Below are positions 36,361 through 45,845 of a DNA stretch of 64,000 bases, in pieces (the stretch's first letter is position 1; each line of letters begins with the position of its first letter). The stretch is from Pseudomonas furukawaii (GTDB taxonomy: Bacteria > Pseudomonadota > Gammaproteobacteria > Pseudomonadales > Pseudomonadaceae). The stretch covers positions 124,001-188,000 of the forward strand of contig NZ_AP014862.1 in assembly GCF_002355475.1 (NCBI RefSeq), given 5' to 3'. A program made the translations under genes and the position numbers. The notes under the pieces were generated by a model. The model did not search any database and had not been told where the DNA came from. It saw nothing but the letters and a program-made list of their open reading frames with translations.

Positions 36361-38070
36361 ATGACCGTCACGCTGAAGCGTGGTCTCTGCGCATGGGCAG
36401 CGCTGCTCACACTGTTACTCCTGTTCTTCTTTCCCCTCGAGGCGTGGCAGCGCAGTGGTGCGGCTCTGGCCGTCACCCTGGTGGCATTTCTTGTCTGGCG
36501 CAGGGTCAGTCACCCGCTTCCCGCACTGGACAGCGCCATACCCTTGCCCGCGGCGGACTTCCGACAGCCCCTGGTACTGGTTTGTGGTGATGGCCTGTCG
36601 GGTCTCTTCGGCGACTCGGCGGACGGGGCCTTGCTGAGGACGACGTCGCAAGGCTGCTACCTGCGGGTGGAAGACTGCGAGAGGTTGCCACTTCGGGTTG
36701 GCAGCATTCTGGCGCTTCGGCCCCACTGGGCTGGACAGCTCGCTGTTCTGTTGGTCATCAACCCCAACGAACACGATGATGCCGCTGAGCTGGAAGGGCG
36801 TCTCCTGGCGTTTCACCATCAACTGGCGCTGGCACGTCGACAGGGCGCCGCCTTGCCACTGCTTCGGGTCACCTATCTGCAATGCCCTCGAGCCGACTCT
36901 CCCTGGTTCTGCTGGACGGAAGGTGCGGTGCAGCCGGAGGTCTTCGAGGCGGGGGCTCGGATCGGTCTTGGCGAATGGCAGAAGTGCAGGGGGGCGTTCT
37001 CCTTGTCGGCGGCTCGGCTGCGGACCAGCGTCGTGCTGGACAGCGCCGCGGAATGGCTGAATCAGCATCTGTTGGTTCGTTTCACCATCCGAAGGGAGCC
37101 GGCCGCGCTTGCGCATGGGATCATGCTGGTCCCGGCCTTGCCCCGCAGTCTCCCCGGAAATCTCTGGCAGCAATGGCTGCATGGCAAGACCGTTCTCAGT
37201 GAGTTGGATGTCCCGGCGGCGCCGGCAAGGCTGCCCCTTCCAGACCCGCTGTTGCCATTGCTGCCTGTAACGGTACGAAGCTCGGCCCTGGCCCGCGCCG
37301 GATCGGTTGCTCTCTGGCTATCGACGGCGGCCATCCTGTTGGCCATGGCCGGCTCCACCTGGCAGAACAGCAGGCTGGTGCGTCAGGTCAGCGATGACCT
37401 GCAGCGTTATCTGGCCATTCCTTATGTACCAAGCCGCAACCTGCCCGAGTTCGCCTTGCGCGAGGCCGCCGCAGCTGTCCTGCGTGCCGACGCCGATCGC
37501 CTGGATGGTTACTACCGCCATGGGGAACCCCTCTGGCTCGGAATGGGCCTGTATCAGGGCGAACGCCTGAGGCGTGAACTGCTGGCCGTGATCACCCGCC
37601 ACCGGTTGCCACAGGACGCACCTGCGCAGGTCGCGGATCAGCCTCAGCCTGAACCCCTAAGGCTCGACAGCCTGTCGCTGTTCAATGTGGGCAGCGCCAC
37701 CCTCAAGCCTGAGTCGACCAAGCTGCTGATCAATGCCCTGGTCGGCATCAAGGCCCAGCCCGGTTGGCTGATCGTCATCGCTGGCCATACCGATGCCACC
37801 GGCAACGCCGAACAGAACCTCCAGCTGTCCCGCGCTCGGGCCGGCGCCGTACGGGACTGGATGCAGCGCATGGGCGATATCCCCGACAGCTGCTTCGCCG
37901 TACAGGGCTTCGGCGCCGGCCAGCCGATCGCCAGCAATGACACCGAGATCGGACGTGCCGCGAACCGGCGCGTCGATATCCGTCTGGTGCCGGAAGTGGG
38001 GGCTTGCGCGCTGCCCACCACCGCTCCGGACGGCAAGCACCAGTCGCACTCTGCGGCTGTCAACCTCTGA
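36361..38070 (+). CDS. T6SS-associated OmpA-domain membrane protein (TagL-like)
   Basis: 569 aa. Two N-terminal hydrophobic segments (about residues 10-45), a cytosolic region of about 260 residues beginning PLVLVCGDGLSGLFGDS, which vaguely recalls the N-terminal part of TssM, a third TM (about 310-333) and a C-terminal OmpA peptidoglycan-binding domain (434-550; VIAGHTDATG and AANRRVDIRLVPE). It probably anchors the short TssL/TssM complex to the cell wall, like TagL in other clusters. Its OmpA domain closely resembles that of the protein encoded at 58301. ATG 36361 with GAAGGAGGC upstream. Confidence 0.85.
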   Translation: MTVTLKRGLCAWAALLTLLLLFFFPLEAWQRSGAALAVTLVAFLVWRRVSHPLPALDSAIPLPAADFRQPLVLVCGDGLSGLFGDSADGALLRTTSQGCYLRVEDCERLPLRVGSILALRPHWAGQLAVLLVINPNEHDDAAELEGRLLAFHHQLALARRQGAALPLLRVTYLQCPRADSPWFCWTEGAVQPEVFEAGARIGLGEWQKCRGAFSLSAARLRTSVVLDSAAEWLNQHLLVRFTIRREPAALAHGIMLVPALPRSLPGNLWQQWLHGKTVLSELDVPAAPARLPLPDPLLPLLPVTVRSSALARAGSVALWLSTAAILLAMAGSTWQNSRLVRQVSDDLQRYLAIPYVPSRNLPEFALREAAAAVLRADADRLDGYYRHGEPLWLGMGLYQGERLRRELLAVITRHRLPQDAPAQVADQPQPEPLRLDSLSLFNVGSATLKPESTKLLINALVGIKAQPGWLIVIAGHTDATGNAEQNLQLSRARAGAVRDWMQRMGDIPDSCFAVQGFGAGQPIASNDTEIGRAANRRVDIRLVPEVGACALPTTAPDGKHQSHSAAVNL

Positions 38071-38083
38071 GAAGGAGTTTCAA

Positions 38084-38575
38084 ATGGCAATTCCCGTATA
38101 CCTCTGGCTGCAAGACGATGGTGGCGCAGACATCAAGGGTTCGGTGGACGTGCAGAAACGCGAGGGCAGCATCGAGGTCGTCGCCCAGGATCACAGTCTC
38201 TACATCCCGACCGACAACAACACCGGCAAGCTGACTGGAACCCGGGTGCACACTCCCTTCCTCTTCACCAAGGAAATCGATGCGTCCAGTCCCTACCTGT
38301 ACAAGGCCGTGACCACCGGTCAGACCCTCAAGAGCGCCGAGTTCAAGTGGTATCGCATCGACGACGCCGGCCAGGAAGTCGAGTACTTCAACACCAAGCT
38401 GGAGAACGTCAAGGTCGTCAAGGTCGCGCCGAAGATGCATGACGTGAAGGACCCGGCCAAGGAGAAGCACAACCACCTGGAACAGGTCGAGCTGCGCTAC
38501 GAGAAGATCACCTGGACCTACAAGGACGGGAACATCATCCACTCCGATTCCTGGAACGAGCGTCAGAGCGCCTGA
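38084..38575 (+). CDS. hcp: T6SS tube protein Hcp (TssD)
   Basis: 163 aa. Hcp family: YLWLQDDGGADIKGSVDVQK, HTPFLFTKEIDASSPYLYKA and the C-terminal YEKITWTYKDGNIIHSDSWN. Forms hexameric rings of the secreted inner tube. GAAGGAG lies 8 bases before ATG 38084. This is a single hcp copy in the window. Confidence 0.97.
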   Translation: MAIPVYLWLQDDGGADIKGSVDVQKREGSIEVVAQDHSLYIPTDNNTGKLTGTRVHTPFLFTKEIDASSPYLYKAVTTGQTLKSAEFKWYRIDDAGQEVEYFNTKLENVKVVKVAPKMHDVKDPAKEKHNHLEQVELRYEKITWTYKDGNIIHSDSWNERQSA

Positions 38576-38703
38576 CGTCGGGCATGACGGGCGGAGCTCA
38601 GGCTTCGCCCGTCGCGGTGAGCCGGGGGCGCGCAGCACCCGGCGCACTGCCTCTTCCCATCGGACGCGCAAGCGCCCCGCACTTCGTACAAGGACGCACC
38701 TCC

Positions 38704-41370
38704 ATGGCCCAGAACCCCGCCAGCCTGCTTCGTCGCCTCAATCCCTATTGCGCCCGGGCACTCAGCGCCGCGGCATCACTGTGCCAGAGCCGCGCCCACG
38801 GGCAGATCACCCCCGAACACTGGCTGCTCAAGCTACTGGAGCAGGGGGAGGGCGATCTCACCCTGATCGCCCGCCGCTATGAATGGGACCTCGACGCGCT
38901 GTGGCAGGGCCTGCTCGACCACCTGGACCGCCTGCCCCGCAGCGTGCGTGAAAAGCCTCAGCTCAGTGCCGAGTTGCAGCAACTCATCAAGAGCGCCTGG
39001 CTGCGGGCCTCGCTGGATGAGGACAACGACCGCCTGCGCTCATTGCACCTGCTCGGTGCCTTGCTGGAGGCCCCCCATCTGATCCGCTGCGAGGCCGCCT
39101 GGCCCCTGTTCAGCCTCGGCGAGTCGCAGGTCCAGCGCCTGCTGCCCATGCTCGACCAGCACTCCGAAGAACGTCCGGCGCTGCAACGGGAGGCCGCCCT
39201 CGAAGGTGACGAGAATTGCGCCGCCGTGCTGGCCACCGCGCCGGCTGGCAAGGCGGGAACGGATGCGCTTCACGCGGTGCTCGAGCGTTTCACCCAGGAC
39301 CTGACCGCCCAGGCACGCGAGGGGCGAATCGACCCGGTATTCGGCCGTGACGACGAAGTCCGGCAGGTCATCGACATCCTCAGCCGCCGGCGCAAGAACA
39401 ACCCCATCCTGGTGGGCGAGCCCGGTGTCGGCAAAACCGCGCTGGTCGAGGGCCTGGCCCTGCGCATTGCCGAGGGCTCCGTCCCCGACAGCCTCAAGAC
39501 GGTCAGCGTGCGCACCCTCGATCTCGGCCTGCTGCAGGCCGGGGCCGGCGTCAAGGGAGAGTTCGAGCAGCGCCTGAAGCAGGTCATCGACGCCGTCCAG
39601 CGTGCGGAGCGTCCGGTCCTGCTGTTCATCGACGAGGCCCACACCCTGATCGGCGCCGGCAACCAGGCCGGTGGCGCCGATGCCGCCAACCTGCTCAAGC
39701 CCGCACTCGCCCGTGGCGAACTGCGCACCATCGCCGCCACCACCTGGAGCGAGTACAAGCAGTACTTCGAGCGCGACGCCGCGCTGGAGCGTCGATTCCA
39801 GATGGTCAAGGTCGACGAACCGGATGACGCCGGCGCCTGCCTCATGCTGCGGGGCCTCAAGGGCCGATATGCCCGCCACCACGGCGTGCATATCGAAGAC
39901 GCCGCCGTGCAGGCCGCGGTCAGCCTTTCACGTCGCTACCTGACCGGGCGCCAATTGCCGGACAAGGCGGTCGACCTGCTGGACACCGCCAGCGCCCGGG
40001 TACGCATGAGTCTCGACTGCGAGCCCCAATCGCTGGTGCGACTGGCATCCCGGTTGTCGGCCCTGGAGCTGGAGCAGCAGGCCCTGGACGCGGACAGTCA
40101 CCTGGGAGGGCGCCCCCCCGCCGGGCGGCTCGATGAACTCTCCGAGCAGCGCGCCGAGCTGGAACGCCAGCACTGCGAGCTGGAGCGCCAGTATCGCCTT
40201 GAACTCGAACTGAGCCTGCAACTGCTCGCCGCTCGCCAGGAAGAGCCCCGGCAGGCGGAGCGTTGTGCAGAGCTGCAACGCCAACTGGAAGCAGCACAGG
40301 GCGACCGGCCTCTGCTTTCCCTCGACGTCACTTCGCGCAACGTCGCCGAGGTGATCGCCGACTGGACCGGCGTACCCCTGGGCAGCCTGCTCAAGGACGA
40401 ACAGGCCAATCTGCTGGAACTGGAGCACCGCCTGGCCCAGCGAGTGATAGGCCAGCACACCGCCCTGGCTGCGCTGGCCCAGCGACTGCGTGCCGCGCGT
40501 ACCGGCCTCACCGACGAACGCACGCCCCAGGGCGTGTTCCTGCTGGTGGGCAGCAGCGGCGTTGGCAAGACCGAAACCGCCCTGGCGCTGGCCGACAGCC
40601 TCTTCGGCGGTGAGAAATCGCTGATCACCCTCAACCTCTCCGAGTACCAGGAGGCCCACACTGTCAGCCAGCTCAAGGGTTCGCCGCCCGGCTACGTCGG
40701 CTACGGCCAGGGCGGTGTGCTCACCGAAGCGGTACGCCAGCGCCCTTACAGCGTGGTGCTGCTCGACGAGGTGGAAAAGGCCCATCGCGACGTGCTGAAC
40801 CTCTTCTACCAGGTCTTCGACCGGGGCTTCATGCGCGACGGTGAGGGGCGCGAGATCGACTTCCGCAACACCGTCATTCTCATGACCTCCAACCTCGGCG
40901 GCGACCTGCTGCAGGCCTGCCTGCAGGAGCAGCCGGACGCCACCGACGGCACCCTTCAGGAACTGCTGCGCCCAATCCTGCGCGAGCACTTCCAGCCCGC
41001 GCTGCTCGCCCGCTTCCAGACGTTGATCTACCGGCCGCTGGGGGCCGATTCGCTGAAGCGCATCGTCGACCTCAAGCTCGCCCAGGTCGCCCGCCGGTTG
41101 CAGCGCCATTACGGGCTGGACTGCCGCATCGACGACGCCTTGAGCGATGCCCTGGCCGCCGCCTGCCTGCTGCCTGACACCGGCGCCCGCAACATCGACA
41201 GCCTGCTCAACCAGCAGATCCTGCCGGTGCTCAGCCAGCAACTGTTGCAGCGCCAGGCCAGCCGGCTGGGCACCCGCGGCGTCACCCTGAGCCATAGCGA
41301 TGCCGACGGCATCACCTTGCACTTCTCCGATTCGCTTGAGCATCCGCACGGGATGCTCGAGGAGGCCTGA
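38704..41370 (+). CDS. tssH: T6SS AAA+ ATPase TssH (ClpV)
   Basis: 888 aa. N domain (residues 1-155), AAA+ module 1 with Walker A GEPGVGKT at 238 and Walker B VLLFIDEAHT, a coiled-coil middle region (about 470-560), and AAA+ module 2 with Walker A GSSGVGKT at 616 and VVLLDEVEKAH. Recycles contracted TssBC sheath. ATG 38704 follows an RBS-like AAGGACG; an upstream in-frame start at 38584 gives a non-conserved leader. vgrG starts 2 bases after the stop. Confidence 0.96.
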   Translation: MAQNPASLLRRLNPYCARALSAAASLCQSRAHGQITPEHWLLKLLEQGEGDLTLIARRYEWDLDALWQGLLDHLDRLPRSVREKPQLSAELQQLIKSAWLRASLDEDNDRLRSLHLLGALLEAPHLIRCEAAWPLFSLGESQVQRLLPMLDQHSEERPALQREAALEGDENCAAVLATAPAGKAGTDALHAVLERFTQDLTAQAREGRIDPVFGRDDEVRQVIDILSRRRKNNPILVGEPGVGKTALVEGLALRIAEGSVPDSLKTVSVRTLDLGLLQAGAGVKGEFEQRLKQVIDAVQRAERPVLLFIDEAHTLIGAGNQAGGADAANLLKPALARGELRTIAATTWSEYKQYFERDAALERRFQMVKVDEPDDAGACLMLRGLKGRYARHHGVHIEDAAVQAAVSLSRRYLTGRQLPDKAVDLLDTASARVRMSLDCEPQSLVRLASRLSALELEQQALDADSHLGGRPPAGRLDELSEQRAELERQHCELERQYRLELELSLQLLAARQEEPRQAERCAELQRQLEAAQGDRPLLSLDVTSRNVAEVIADWTGVPLGSLLKDEQANLLELEHRLAQRVIGQHTALAALAQRLRAARTGLTDERTPQGVFLLVGSSGVGKTETALALADSLFGGEKSLITLNLSEYQEAHTVSQLKGSPPGYVGYGQGGVLTEAVRQRPYSVVLLDEVEKAHRDVLNLFYQVFDRGFMRDGEGREIDFRNTVILMTSNLGGDLLQACLQEQPDATDGTLQELLRPILREHFQPALLARFQTLIYRPLGADSLKRIVDLKLAQVARRLQRHYGLDCRIDDALSDALAAACLLPDTGARNIDSLLNQQILPVLSQQLLQRQASRLGTRGVTLSHSDADGITLHFSDSLEHPHGMLEEA

Positions 41371-41372
41371 AC

Positions 41373-43769
41373 ATGCTCGCTGAAATCCGCCCCTTCTTCG
41401 ATCACAGCCGGCACACGCTCACAGTCGACGGGCTCGATACCGCCCTCGACGTGCTGGCCTTCCACGGCAAGGAAGCCCTCAGTGAACCCTTCTCCTACCA
41501 GGTGGAATTCACCGCCACCGCGCGGGACCTGCCGGCTGACCGCTTCCTCGGCCAGGCCGCCCGCTTCAGCCTCCATCCGCCGCCCACCCCGGTGCCCTTC
41601 GTCGGCCTGAGCCTGCCCCCCGCGCAACCCCTGCGCACCCTGCACGGCGTGGTGACCGGTTTTTGCCGGCTCTCCGGCTCCAACGACGAGGCCCGTTACC
41701 AACTCACCCTGGAGCCGCGCCTGGCGCTGCTCGGACGGGGCCGCCAGTACCGCATCTACCAGCACCTCTCGGTGCCCGAGATCGTCGAGCAGATCCTGCG
41801 CAGCGACCGCCACCGCTGGGCCGGCCAGGACTTCCTCTTCGACCTCAAGCGCGAATACCCCAAGCGTGAGCAGGTGATGCAGTACGGCGAGAGCGACCTG
41901 GCCTTCATCCGGCGCCTGATGGCCGAGGTCGGCATCTGGTTCCGCTTCACCGCCGACGAGCGCCTGGGTATCGACGTGGTCCAGTTCCACGACGACCAGC
42001 GCAACTACCAGTTCGGCCTCCAGTTGCCCTGCCGCCCGCAATCGGGCACCCAAAGCAGCGGAGCGGATGCCGTCTGGGGCCTGCAAACGAGCCATGGCGT
42101 GGTGGAGAAGCACCTGCGCATTCGCGCCTACACCCCGCGCGATGCCGCCGCCTACCTCGACGGCGAAGTCGACCAGACCCGGGGCGACCCCACCACCTAC
42201 GGCGAGGCCTATCACTATGCCGAGCCCTATACCGAACTGGACGACCCCCACGCCCGCGATGAAGACCTGCAGAGCGAAAGCGGCTTCTTCTATGCCCGCC
42301 TCGCCCACGAGCGTTACCTCAACCAGCAGACCAGCCTGTCGGGCCTCACCAGCAGCGCCGCCCTGGCGCCGGGCCAGGTGCTCAAGGTCGAAGGCGGCGC
42401 GCCGGAAGCCTTCGCCCCCGGCGCCGTCATCACCCGGCTGGAGACCACCGCCGCCCGCGACCGCAGCTTCCAGGCAAGCTTCAGCGCCATCCCCTACGCC
42501 GAGCACATCTGCTTCCGCCCGGAACGCCTGGCCAAACCGGTGATCGCCGGCACTATCCCGGCGCGGGTCACCAGCCCGCAGGCGGGCGACCTCTACAGCC
42601 ACATCGACCTGGACGGCCGCTACAAGGTCAACTTCCTCTTCGACCAGGACAGCTGGCCCGCCGGGCAGGAAAGCCTGTGGCTGCGCCTGGCGCGGCCCTA
42701 CGCCGGCGACACCTACGGCCTGCACCTGCCGCTGATCCAGGGCACCGAAGTCGCCATCGCCTTCGAGCACGGCGACCCGGACCGGGGCTTCATCGCCTTC
42801 GCCCTGCACGACAGCCAGCACCCGGACCTGGTGACCCTGAAGAACTACAAGCGCAACGTCCTGCGCACCCCGGCCAACAACAAGCTGCGCCTGGACGACA
42901 GCCGTGGCCAGGAGCACATCAAGCTCAGCACCGAACACAGCGGCAAGAGCCAGCTCAACCTCGGCCACCTGGTGGACGGCCAGCGGCAGAAGCGCGGCGA
43001 AGGCTTCGAGCTGCGCACCGATGGCTGGGGCGCCATCCGCGCGGGCAAGGGGGTGTTCATCAGTGCCGACGAGCAGGCCAGGGCCCAGGGGCAGGTGCTC
43101 GAGATGAAGCCCGCTGTCGTCCAGATGGAAAAGGCCAGCCAGCAGCTCGAACAGTGGCAGGAAATCGCCCGGGCCCACCAAAGCCGCGAGTCGAGCCATG
43201 AAGGCCTGGACGACCTCCTCAAGCAGGGCAAAGGGCTGCAAGGCCCGGCCATTCTGCTCAGCGCTCCGAGCGGTATCGCCGCCGTCACCCCATCCAGCCT
43301 GCTGCTGCAGAGTGATCAGACCCTCTACCTACAGAGCCTGGACGAAATCAACCTCGCCGCCGCCCAGCGTCTGGCCCTGCAGTCCAATCAGGGTCTGTCG
43401 CTGCTGGCCCAGCAAGAAGGCCTGCGCCTGGTATCCGGCAGGGGCCCGTTGGAAATCGAATCCCACGGCGACCTGCTTAACCTCATCGCCCAGCGGGACA
43501 TCACCCTGCAATCGGTACAGGGCCACCTGCAGATCACCGCCCAGAACGGCATCACCCTGGCCAGCGGCGGTGGCTACATCCGCATCACCCCCGATGGCGC
43601 CATCGAAATCCACAGCCCCGGCACGCTCAATCTCAAGGGCCGGCACGTATGGGAAGGCCCGGCAGGCCAGGGTTTCCCGCTTCCTGAACTACCTACCTCC
43701 GTTTGCGAGGACTGCCTGAAGAAAGCCCAGGCACAAGCTGCAGGCGCCGTTATGCGCGTGACCAATTGA
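41373..43769 (+). CDS. vgrG: T6SS spike protein VgrG (TssI)
   Basis: 798 aa. gp27-like N-terminal region (LAFHGKEALSEPFSYQVEF), gp5-like OB fold (ISRITSPQ-equivalent PARVTSPQAGDLYSHIDLDG, and LPLIQGTEVAIAFEHGDPDR) and a DUF2345 region with a repetitive beta part to about residue 775. No additional C-terminal effector domain was seen. It heads the effector island, so the DUF4123 adaptor, lipase and PAAR proteins downstream are its probable cargo set. Confidence 0.96.
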   Translation: MLAEIRPFFDHSRHTLTVDGLDTALDVLAFHGKEALSEPFSYQVEFTATARDLPADRFLGQAARFSLHPPPTPVPFVGLSLPPAQPLRTLHGVVTGFCRLSGSNDEARYQLTLEPRLALLGRGRQYRIYQHLSVPEIVEQILRSDRHRWAGQDFLFDLKREYPKREQVMQYGESDLAFIRRLMAEVGIWFRFTADERLGIDVVQFHDDQRNYQFGLQLPCRPQSGTQSSGADAVWGLQTSHGVVEKHLRIRAYTPRDAAAYLDGEVDQTRGDPTTYGEAYHYAEPYTELDDPHARDEDLQSESGFFYARLAHERYLNQQTSLSGLTSSAALAPGQVLKVEGGAPEAFAPGAVITRLETTAARDRSFQASFSAIPYAEHICFRPERLAKPVIAGTIPARVTSPQAGDLYSHIDLDGRYKVNFLFDQDSWPAGQESLWLRLARPYAGDTYGLHLPLIQGTEVAIAFEHGDPDRGFIAFALHDSQHPDLVTLKNYKRNVLRTPANNKLRLDDSRGQEHIKLSTEHSGKSQLNLGHLVDGQRQKRGEGFELRTDGWGAIRAGKGVFISADEQARAQGQVLEMKPAVVQMEKASQQLEQWQEIARAHQSRESSHEGLDDLLKQGKGLQGPAILLSAPSGIAAVTPSSLLLQSDQTLYLQSLDEINLAAAQRLALQSNQGLSLLAQQEGLRLVSGRGPLEIESHGDLLNLIAQRDITLQSVQGHLQITAQNGITLASGGGYIRITPDGAIEIHSPGTLNLKGRHVWEGPAGQGFPLPELPTSVCEDCLKKAQAQAAGAVMRVTN

Positions 43770-43779
43770 GGTGAGCGGA

Positions 43780-44544
43780 ATGAACCCATCCTTCGATGTC
43801 TGGCTAGAGCAGATTACCGACATGGTAGCTGCGGCGGGCTTGAACCATGTCGACGTACTGATCGACCAGGCCAATTGTGACCTGGCCATCCTGCCAGGGC
43901 TGGCCCTGATGGAGCCGGCCATGCCCTGGTTTTCGTTGTTCAGTGGCCTGCCTGAAGAGGCACTCCTGGAGCAGGCACCACTGCTGATACGAATCAGCCT
44001 TGATGAGTGGCGGCACAAGAGCTGGTTGGGCGAGTTGGTTGAGCACCTGGCGCCGCAGTCACGGCTCCTGGTGTTGCTCTCGCCTTTACCGTTCGAGTCG
44101 CTGGCCAAGACGTTTCAAGGCCTCTCGCAATTGGAATGGGGAGGGCTGAGTGGGCTGTTGCGTTTCTACGACCCACGAGTGCTGCCGCATCTGCTGGACC
44201 GAGTGCTGGACCCGGAGCAGAAGGAGCAGTTCCTCGGCGTGGCGTTGTTCTGGAGCTGGCTGGACCGCGACCGGCTACCCGTCTGGCGGTCCGGCACCTA
44301 CCGCTCAAGCTCCGCTGCGCCGGAGCCGCCGGCAGCCATCACCCTGACCGATGAACAGTATTTTCGCCTGGGCAGCCTCAGCGATGCCCAGCAATTGCTT
44401 GGACTGGCAAGTGAGCGAATGCCGGACAGCACAGAAGAACAACGGTTCGAAGCCTGCTACCACCTGGCTCTCAAAGCGGAGCAGGAAGGCTTCTTCGGAG
44501 ACTTGGAAATCTATGTGATTCAAGACTCTAAGTTGCTTTTTTGA
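43780..44544 (+). CDS. DUF4123 T6SS effector adaptor/chaperone
   Basis: 254 aa. DUF4123 pattern: an N-terminal VDVLIDQANCDLAILPGLAL and a middle SRLLVLLSPLPFESLAKTF with RFYDPRVLPHLLDRVL. Such proteins load an effector onto its cognate VgrG. Its position between vgrG and the lipase-immunity genes fits that role. ATG 43780 preferred (GAGGTGAGC upstream); a GTG at 43771 is possible. Confidence 0.87.
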   Translation: MNPSFDVWLEQITDMVAAAGLNHVDVLIDQANCDLAILPGLALMEPAMPWFSLFSGLPEEALLEQAPLLIRISLDEWRHKSWLGELVEHLAPQSRLLVLLSPLPFESLAKTFQGLSQLEWGGLSGLLRFYDPRVLPHLLDRVLDPEQKEQFLGVALFWSWLDRDRLPVWRSGTYRSSSAAPEPPAAITLTDEQYFRLGSLSDAQQLLGLASERMPDSTEEQRFEACYHLALKAEQEGFFGDLEIYVIQDSKLLF

Positions 44545-44568
44545 AGGTGGTCGAAAGTTTTGGTTAGG

Positions 44569-44610
44569 GAGCCTCTGGAAATGAAGGAGCCTGCCGTATG
44601 TTCGAAGTAA
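44569..44610 (+). pseudogene. 3' remnant of a third immunity-lipoprotein gene copy
   Basis: The 42 bases encode EPLEMKEPAVCSK and a stop, identical in frame and nearly identical in sequence to the last 13 codons of the two complete lipoprotein genes that follow. The 622-base distance to the next copy of this tail equals about one duplicated unit. It is therefore best read as the leftover end of an upstream copy that was deleted. Confidence 0.75.
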
Positions 44611-44704
44611 CAGTTTATGAGGTGGTTGTTTCGGAAATAAGTGAATTCCCCTGGCATCAGGCGGTTTTCATTTGTCACTGGAATATCGCTGCGAGGGATT
44701 GGAG

Positions 44705-45232
44705 ATGAGGGCTGCGTGTGAGCTCAAGTGGTTATGGGGGGTGTTGTTCTTAAGTTTGGCGGGTTGTTCGCTGGGGGAGTCTGAATATCTGGGAGGGAAC
44801 CTGAATGGCGTCAATCATACTTCGGCCGCAATCAACTACTTCAAGGTCAATGGGTATGGAGGGCCGAATATCTCTCCCCATGGTTATGGGGGAGGTATGT
44901 GCTGCGTGATGCTGCCTCGCGAATGGCGGCCGGGTTTGATGATGAAGGTTGAGTGGGAAATCGATCCTGATCCTTATGCCAAGATCAAGCGCAAAACAAC
45001 TGGCTATGGATTTGATGAAGAGGCCTACGCCAAGCACGCCGCTAATTATCAGCAACACACCGCCAGCGTTCCCTTGCCACCCTATGAAGAAGAGGGCCTG
45101 TGTGCGCTGGAGGTGCATTTTTTCCCCTGCCATCAGGTCAAGGTCACGACTTCATGTTGGCGCTACCCCTCGCCCAATAGCCCGATCAGGGAACCTCTGG
45201 AAATGAAGGAGCCTGCGGTATGTCCGAAGTAA
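44705..45232 (+). CDS. DUF3304-like lipoprotein, probable T6SS lipase immunity protein (copy 1)
   Basis: 175 aa with a lipoprotein signal (MRAACELKWLWGVLFLSLAG then Cys21). The conserved core GVNHTSAAINYFKVNGYGG and CCVMLPREWRPGLMMKVEWE is typical of DUF3304 proteins found beside T6SS lipases; the product would sit in the periplasm and neutralise the lipase. Copy 1 and copy 2 are nearly identical for the first about 100 codons, then differ in a central block (after DPDPYAK). ATG 44705 follows GGATTGGAG. This stretch is less GC-rich than its neighbours. Confidence 0.82.
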   Translation: MRAACELKWLWGVLFLSLAGCSLGESEYLGGNLNGVNHTSAAINYFKVNGYGGPNISPHGYGGGMCCVMLPREWRPGLMMKVEWEIDPDPYAKIKRKTTGYGFDEEAYAKHAANYQQHTASVPLPPYEEEGLCALEVHFFPCHQVKVTTSCWRYPSPNSPIREPLEMKEPAVCPK

Positions 45233-45803
45233 TAGTTCATAAGGTGGTTGTTCCTGAAATAAATGAAGTCCCCTTGCACTAGGCGGTTTTAATTTGTCAC
45301 TGGAGTATCGCTGCGAGGAATTGGAAATGAGGGCTGCGTGTGTACTCAACTGGTTATGGGGGGTGTTGTTCTTAAGTTTGGCGGGTTGTTCGCTGGGGGA
45401 GTCTGAATATCTGGGAGGGAACCTGAATGGCGTCAATCATACTTCGGCCGCAATCAACTACTTCAAGGTCAATGGGTATGGAGGGCCGAATATCTCTCCC
45501 CATGGTTATGGGGGAGGTATGTGCTGCGTGATGCTGCCCCGCGAATGGCGACCGGGTTTGATGATGAAGGTTGAGTGGGAAACCGATCCTGATCCTTATG
45601 CCAAGTCACCGCCATTAGGTACTGATGAGTTCCGTAAGTTTATGGTCAAGCACAAGGCTAACTACGAGCATCACACCGCCATCGTTCCCTTGCCACCCTA
45701 TGAACAAGGCCTATGCGCTCTGGAAGTGCATTTCTTGCCTTGCCACCAAGTCAAGGTCACCACGGCTTGCTGGGGTTATGGCTCGCCTAAAAATCCAATC
45801 AAG
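45191..45803 (+). repeat. Second unit of tandem immunity-gene duplication
   Basis: The segment 44569-45190 (622 bp) is duplicated as 45191-45803 (613 bp), and a partial third unit runs to 45845. Each unit contains the gene tail, the spacer with GAGGTGGTTGTT-like and GGCGGTTTT sequences, and a lipoprotein gene. The two units differ by scattered substitutions and small length changes in the middle of the gene. Confidence 0.85.
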
Positions 45804-45845
45804 GAACCTCTGGAAATGAAGGAGCCTGCCGAATGTCCGAAGTGA
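45327..45845 (+). CDS. DUF3304-like lipoprotein, probable T6SS lipase immunity protein (copy 2)
   Basis: 172 aa, with the same lipoprotein signal (Cys21) and N-terminal half as copy 1. The variable block after DPDPYAK reads SPPLGTDEFRKFMVKHKANY and the end is again EPLEMKEPAECPK. ATG 45327 follows GAGGAATTGGAA. Its last 13 bases overlap the start of the lipase gene, so this copy is translationally coupled to the effector and is the likely cognate immunity protein. Confidence 0.82.
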   Translation: MRAACVLNWLWGVLFLSLAGCSLGESEYLGGNLNGVNHTSAAINYFKVNGYGGPNISPHGYGGGMCCVMLPREWRPGLMMKVEWETDPDPYAKSPPLGTDEFRKFMVKHKANYEHHTAIVPLPPYEQGLCALEVHFLPCHQVKVTTACWGYGSPKNPIKEPLEMKEPAECPK

